A stretch of DNA of 64,000 nucleotides from Shewanella putrefaciens. GTDB lineage: Bacteria; Pseudomonadota; Gammaproteobacteria; Enterobacterales; Shewanellaceae. Each line of letters begins with the position of its first letter. The stretch's first letter is position 1. Both the position numbers and the translations under genes were made by a program. The stretch spans positions 1,692,501 to 1,756,500 of the forward strand of contig NZ_CP066369.1 of assembly GCF_016406305.1 (NCBI RefSeq). Direction: 5' to 3'. Under the pieces are notes generated by a model that was not told the DNA's origin, made no database searches, and saw only the letters and a list, made by a program, of their open reading frames with translations. This document shows, piece by piece, positions 60,913 to 64,000 of the stretch.

Positions 60913-61623
60913 CTATTGAAAACCAAACAATTGCTTAAGGCTTTTAAGATAACGGCGCGATACGGGCACTTTGTCTCCGAGTAGGGTAGTGACCTCAGCG
61001 CCAGTATCGAGCAACTCAATCTCGGCGATAGCCTTTGGTGAGATAAGATATTGACGATGACAACGCACGAGCGGCGTTTTTTCCTCTAGTACTTTCAACG
61101 TGAGTTGGGTGTGGACTTTTCCCTTAGTGCAGGCGACATGGATGCCGCTTAAATCACTAAATACGTATTCCACATCCCCAATAGGAATGACTTTTAACTT
61201 GCTACCGCTGTAGCAGGGCAAGTGCTCGAGGCGGGATGGTGCTATGGCATTGACGGCCTGTGGTGTAAGATCTTTGCGAACACGTTTGAGGGTTTGATTG
61301 AGCCTATCGGCATCTATGGGTTTGAGTAAATAATCGAAGGCATGGCTATCGAAGGCCTTTACGGCAAACTCATCATAGGCGGTAACAAACACGATTTTAG
61401 GCAAGGTTTCAGGATCGAGCATGGCAATTAACTCCATCCCTGAGATCCGCGGCATTTGAATATCGAGGAAAACCAGTTGGGGCTTTTCCTTAGCAATGGT
61501 TTGTAACGCCTCTATGGCATTAGCGCATTGGCCGATAATATCAATGTCGGCTTCTTGACCGAGGAGATCGGCGAGCTCCTCACGAGCAAACAGCTCATCA
61601 TCCACAATTAAACAAGTGATCAC
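60913..61623 (-). CDS. btsR: LytTR response regulator BtsR
   Basis: 236 residues. Receiver domain with VDDE acidic pocket, phospho-acceptor Asp54 (LVFLDIQMP) and Lys in LLKPIDADRL; then a LytTR DNA-binding domain (GDVEYVFSDLSGIHVACTKGKVHTQLTLK, VRCHRQYLISPKAI). Length and sequence match E. coli BtsR (239). Its ATG overlaps the btsS stop, so the pair is coupled. It probably activates the CstA-family gene just downstream. Confidence 0.9.
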   Translation of the reverse strand: MITCLIVDDELFAREELADLLGQEADIDIIGQCANAIEALQTIAKEKPQLVFLDIQMPRISGMELIAMLDPETLPKIVFVTAYDEFAVKAFDSHAFDYLLKPIDADRLNQTLKRVRKDLTPQAVNAIAPSRLEHLPCYSGSKLKVIPIGDVEYVFSDLSGIHVACTKGKVHTQLTLKVLEEKTPLVRCHRQYLISPKAIAEIELLDTGAEVTTLLGDKVPVSRRYLKSLKQLFGFQ

Positions 61624-63302
61624 GTGTTTGTTTCCGTTGGTTCTATGGGCAGACGAATGGTGATTTTAGTGTATTCATCCGGCTCGCATTCTACTGTGAT
61701 GCCATATTGTTCGCCAAATAGGTTTTGGATCCGTTTATGGACTAAGTTCATTCCCAGCCCTTCGGAGCCAGTTATGGGCTGATATAAACCTGCATTATCC
61801 GTGACATCTAACTCTAAAATATTGTCATCTAGCTTACCTGTTACTTTGATTTGCCCTTGTTCTATCATATGGGATGTGCCGTGTTTGACGGCATTCTCTA
61901 TGATAGGTTGCAGGGTAAATGCGGGCACTTTGCAGTGGTAGAGTGACTCAGGTATGGCGATATTAACTTGTAATTTATCAATAAAACGCGCCTTCTCAAT
62001 CGTGAGATAGGAGGCGATGTGATCGAGTTCATCCCCGAGGGTGACTAGGCCTGTGGTGCGCTTTAGGTTTATCCGTAAAAACTGCGATAGCTGTTGTAAT
62101 AGCTGTTTGGACATATCAGGATCGCGTTTGATAATCGCACTGATAGTATTGAGCGCATTAAATAAAAAGTGTGGATTAACTTGGGCTTGCAGCAGTTTTA
62201 ACTCCGCCTGTGTGAGTAAGTTTTGCTGTTGTTCGAAGCGTCCATACAGAATTTGGTTGGATAGCAAGCGTGCGATACCTTCACCTAAGGTGCGATTAAT
62301 ATTCAAGAACAGTTTATTTTTAGGTTCATACAATTTAATGGTGCCTATGACCTCAGTGTCACTACGCAAGGGGATCACTAGACTCGAGCCGAGTTTACAT
62401 TGGGCCGAAATCGAACAGGCATAGGGAGTTTCGACGCCATCGGCAAACATCACCTTATTTTGATTTATGGCCTCAAGGGTGATTTTTGATGAAATAGGCG
62501 TGCCTGGGATATGGTGATCGGCGCCGATCCCGATAAAGGCTAAAAGTTTTTCCCTATCCGTAATCGCGACTGCACCCACATTGGTCTCTTCAATCACAAT
62601 TTGAGCTACTTTGCCGCTGCTTTCCTCATTAAAACCTTTAGAAAGTAAACCCACACTGCGTTCGGCAATTTTGAGGGCTTTAGTCGAAAAGCTTGAGGAG
62701 AGTTTATCGAACATCGTCTTTTGATCACGGATCATGCTCATAAACAGCGCCGCACCAATAGAGTTTACGAGTAACATCGGCGGCGCAATTTGACGAACAA
62801 GTTCCCATGCATCGTCAAATGGGCGTGCAACCAACAGGATAATGCTCATTTGCATCATCTCAGCGTAGAAGGTGACTAAACACACCAGCAATGGATTGTA
62901 GATAAGTTCGCTCTTACCCGCTCTGCGTAGATAAAAACTGATCATCCCCGACGAGAGGCCTTCCAGTGTCGTCGATATGGCGCAGGCGATATCGGTAAAG
63001 CCGCCCATACTGTAGCGATGCAATCCCCCCGTCAATCCGACTAACAATCCGGTTACTGGACCGCCTAATAAACCACCCAGAACGGCACCCATGGCGCGGG
63101 TATTGGCAATCGCACCTGAGGTTTGCTCGCCAAAGTAGGTTGCCATAATGCAGAAACTGGAAAAAATTAAATAGATAAAAATTTTGTGGGGTAAGCGTGG
63201 TGAGGTTTCTGCAAATAGCTTAAAAAGCGGTGTTTTACTGACTAAGTAAACAATCACTAAGTACAGTGACATCTGCTGGGTGAGTAAAAGGATCAAGGAC
63301 AT
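61620..63302 (-). CDS. btsS: Sensor histidine kinase BtsS (LytS family)
   Basis: 560 residues. N-terminal 5TM-LYT membrane sensor with the diagnostic AIANTRAMGAVLGGLLGGPVTGLLVGLTGGLHRYSMGG; a GAF-like domain (VGAVAITDREKLLAFIGIGADHHIPG, CSISAQCKLGSSLVIPL); the His_kinase domain with the phospho-acceptor His in NPHFLFNALNTI; and an ATPase domain (LQPIIENAVKHGTSH, GLGMNLVHKRIQNLFG). Matches E. coli BtsS (561) closely; that protein is a high-affinity pyruvate receptor. First gene of the btsSR pair. Confidence 0.92.
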   Translation of the reverse strand: MSLILLLTQQMSLYLVIVYLVSKTPLFKLFAETSPRLPHKIFIYLIFSSFCIMATYFGEQTSGAIANTRAMGAVLGGLLGGPVTGLLVGLTGGLHRYSMGGFTDIACAISTTLEGLSSGMISFYLRRAGKSELIYNPLLVCLVTFYAEMMQMSIILLVARPFDDAWELVRQIAPPMLLVNSIGAALFMSMIRDQKTMFDKLSSSFSTKALKIAERSVGLLSKGFNEESSGKVAQIVIEETNVGAVAITDREKLLAFIGIGADHHIPGTPISSKITLEAINQNKVMFADGVETPYACSISAQCKLGSSLVIPLRSDTEVIGTIKLYEPKNKLFLNINRTLGEGIARLLSNQILYGRFEQQQNLLTQAELKLLQAQVNPHFLFNALNTISAIIKRDPDMSKQLLQQLSQFLRINLKRTTGLVTLGDELDHIASYLTIEKARFIDKLQVNIAIPESLYHCKVPAFTLQPIIENAVKHGTSHMIEQGQIKVTGKLDDNILELDVTDNAGLYQPITGSEGLGMNLVHKRIQNLFGEQYGITVECEPDEYTKITIRLPIEPTETNT

Positions 63303-63429
63303 AGAGGCTCACATGTGCGTCACAGATGTCGGGCAGCGGACCAAATTAACAGTATGTGCGCGAGATCAGGGTTCAAATTCAACAGTTCGGCTATAAAGAG
63401 CAATCTTAATTGCATCTTTTGGAGGATAC

Positions 63430-63672
63430 ATGTCCGACTCTGTTCACGGTCATGACGTTATGGCGCTGATGGTAGCTCAAGGAAGCCCCATTTTAAAGCA
63501 TGAATTGATCACCCTTATGGCACAGAAATTTGGTGATTCTGCGCGTTATCACACTTGTAGTGCTGAAAATCTCACAGCAATTGAGTTGCTAAGCCTACTT
63601 ATGGGTAAAGAGAAGCTCCAAGAAACGGAGTTGGGAATGACACTCGTCGCTGGACGGCAGTGCCATCATTGA
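63430..63672 (+). CDS. yecH: YecH family protein
   Basis: 80 residues: SVHGHDVMALMVAQGSPILKHELITLMAQKFGDSARYHTCSAENLTAIELLSLL, ending in GRQCHH. It matches YecH, with the HGH start, HTCSAENLTA centre and CHH tail, a likely metal-binding set. Role unknown. It has TTTTGGAGGA as a strong ribosome binding site and is divergent from btsS. Confidence 0.9.
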   Translation: MSDSVHGHDVMALMVAQGSPILKHELITLMAQKFGDSARYHTCSAENLTAIELLSLLMGKEKLQETELGMTLVAGRQCHH

Positions 63673-63711
63673 GATCGCTAAATAGGTTTAAAGGAAGATA
63701 ATTGCTGCTGA

Positions 63712-64000
63712 TTAACGCTCATCTTCATCTTTATGGACGATTCTGTGTTGCTCGGCGGCAGTGCGTTGACTGAACTCTTCAATTAAAATCCGCAATAAGC
63801 GAGACTTAGCAACTTTAGTGTCCTTTGACAGTATATCGAGTTGGGAAATACTGGTTTCTGTGAGCGTAAAAGTGGCGTGTCGGTATATTTTGGCCGACTT
63901 TTTATCTAACCCCCGTTGAACATTTGTCGGCGGCGCAGCTAAAAGACTCGCCTTACCTAAGGCGTAGTTATTGGCATCCTCAATAAAATCATCGACAGAA
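63712..64000 (-). CDS. Ribbon-helix-helix-like protein, C-terminal part (5' end outside window)
   Basis: At least 96 residues are open to the window edge with no internal ATG, so the gene begins to the right. The visible sequence reads SVDDFIEDANNYALGKASLL, a Pro-rich linker, then HATFTLTETSISQLDILSKDTKVAKSRLLRILIEEFSQ. That block has the strand-helix-helix form of CopG/Arc-type DNA-binding domains, followed by an acidic tail. It could be a small transcription or partition-type regulator; the family is not certain. Confidence 0.6.
   Translation of the reverse strand, partial: SVDDFIEDANNYALGKASLLAAPPTNVQRGLDKKSAKIYRHATFTLTETSISQLDILSKDTKVAKSRLLRILIEEFSQRTAAEQHRIVHKDEDER

Noticed and set aside
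1-64000. Insertion sequences, prophage, CRISPR arrays, tRNA or rRNA genes
   Set aside because: I saw no transposase or integrase frames, no regularly spaced repeats and no tRNA-like cloverleaf sequence; the region looks like stable chromosome.

Overview
The window is a chromosomal segment of a gammaproteobacterium, most likely a Shewanella species. The supporting evidence is the gene content and order: sap operon next to pspF-pspABC-ycjXF, a DUF3450/TtpC-type TonB2 cluster, DNA polymerase II, a Cys/Lys-conserved methionine gamma-lyase, BtsSR with a CstA-family transporter, and VF530-, DUF3010- and YecH-family proteins. No species can be fixed without a search. I see no insertion sequence, prophage, CRISPR array, tRNA or rRNA. 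The one stable RNA is the 4.5S signal recognition particle RNA near 15.7 kb.

Left part (1-16 kb): the end of ppiD; a Mop/TOBE molybdate-binding protein; fabV (enoyl-ACP reductase); the sapABCDF peptide ABC importer on the minus strand; then pspF diverging from pspABC through a sigma-54 promoter, with ycjX and ycjF. A methionine gamma-lyase, a ComEA-like helix-hairpin-helix protein and the SRP RNA follow.

Middle (16-36 kb): a minus-strand run of a ComFB-like protein, a histone-deacetylase-fold enzyme, a DUF2057 protein, PriC, a TauE/SafE permease and a DinG helicase. Then come polB, a porin, and a large TonB-dependent receptor. A separate SAM methyltransferase is followed by a six-gene TonB2 operon (DUF3450, TtpC-like ExbB1, ExbB2, ExbD, TonB2, TPR protein) whose cistrons are mostly fused at TAATG junctions. 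This receptor-methyltransferase-TonB2 island is the least understood part of the window. Perfect palindromes sit in front of the methyltransferase and the TonB2 operon, and I see no Fur box there.

Right part (35-64 kb): mainly housekeeping and stress genes. They include a degenerate GGDEF protein, a DUF885 lipoprotein, PpiC, a GNAT acetyltransferase, YbcJ, RraB, a LysR regulator divergent from a second TauE/SafE permease, sbcDC, an M23 endopeptidase, a YgjP-type metalloprotease, DUF3010, a DEAD-box helicase, a patatin-like protein, nrdDG, YibL, ribA, a beta-barrel protein, a FlxA-like protein, VF530, and a cstA-type transporter downstream of btsR and btsS. YecH and a partial ribbon-helix-helix protein close the window.

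The best regulatory signals are: two NrdR boxes exactly 31 bp apart plus an FNR-type box ahead of nrdDG; two ACCGCTYA repeats matching the BtsR motif ahead of the CstA-family gene; and the psp sigma-54 promoter. The most notable protein anomaly is an arginine in place of the Walker A lysine in SapD.
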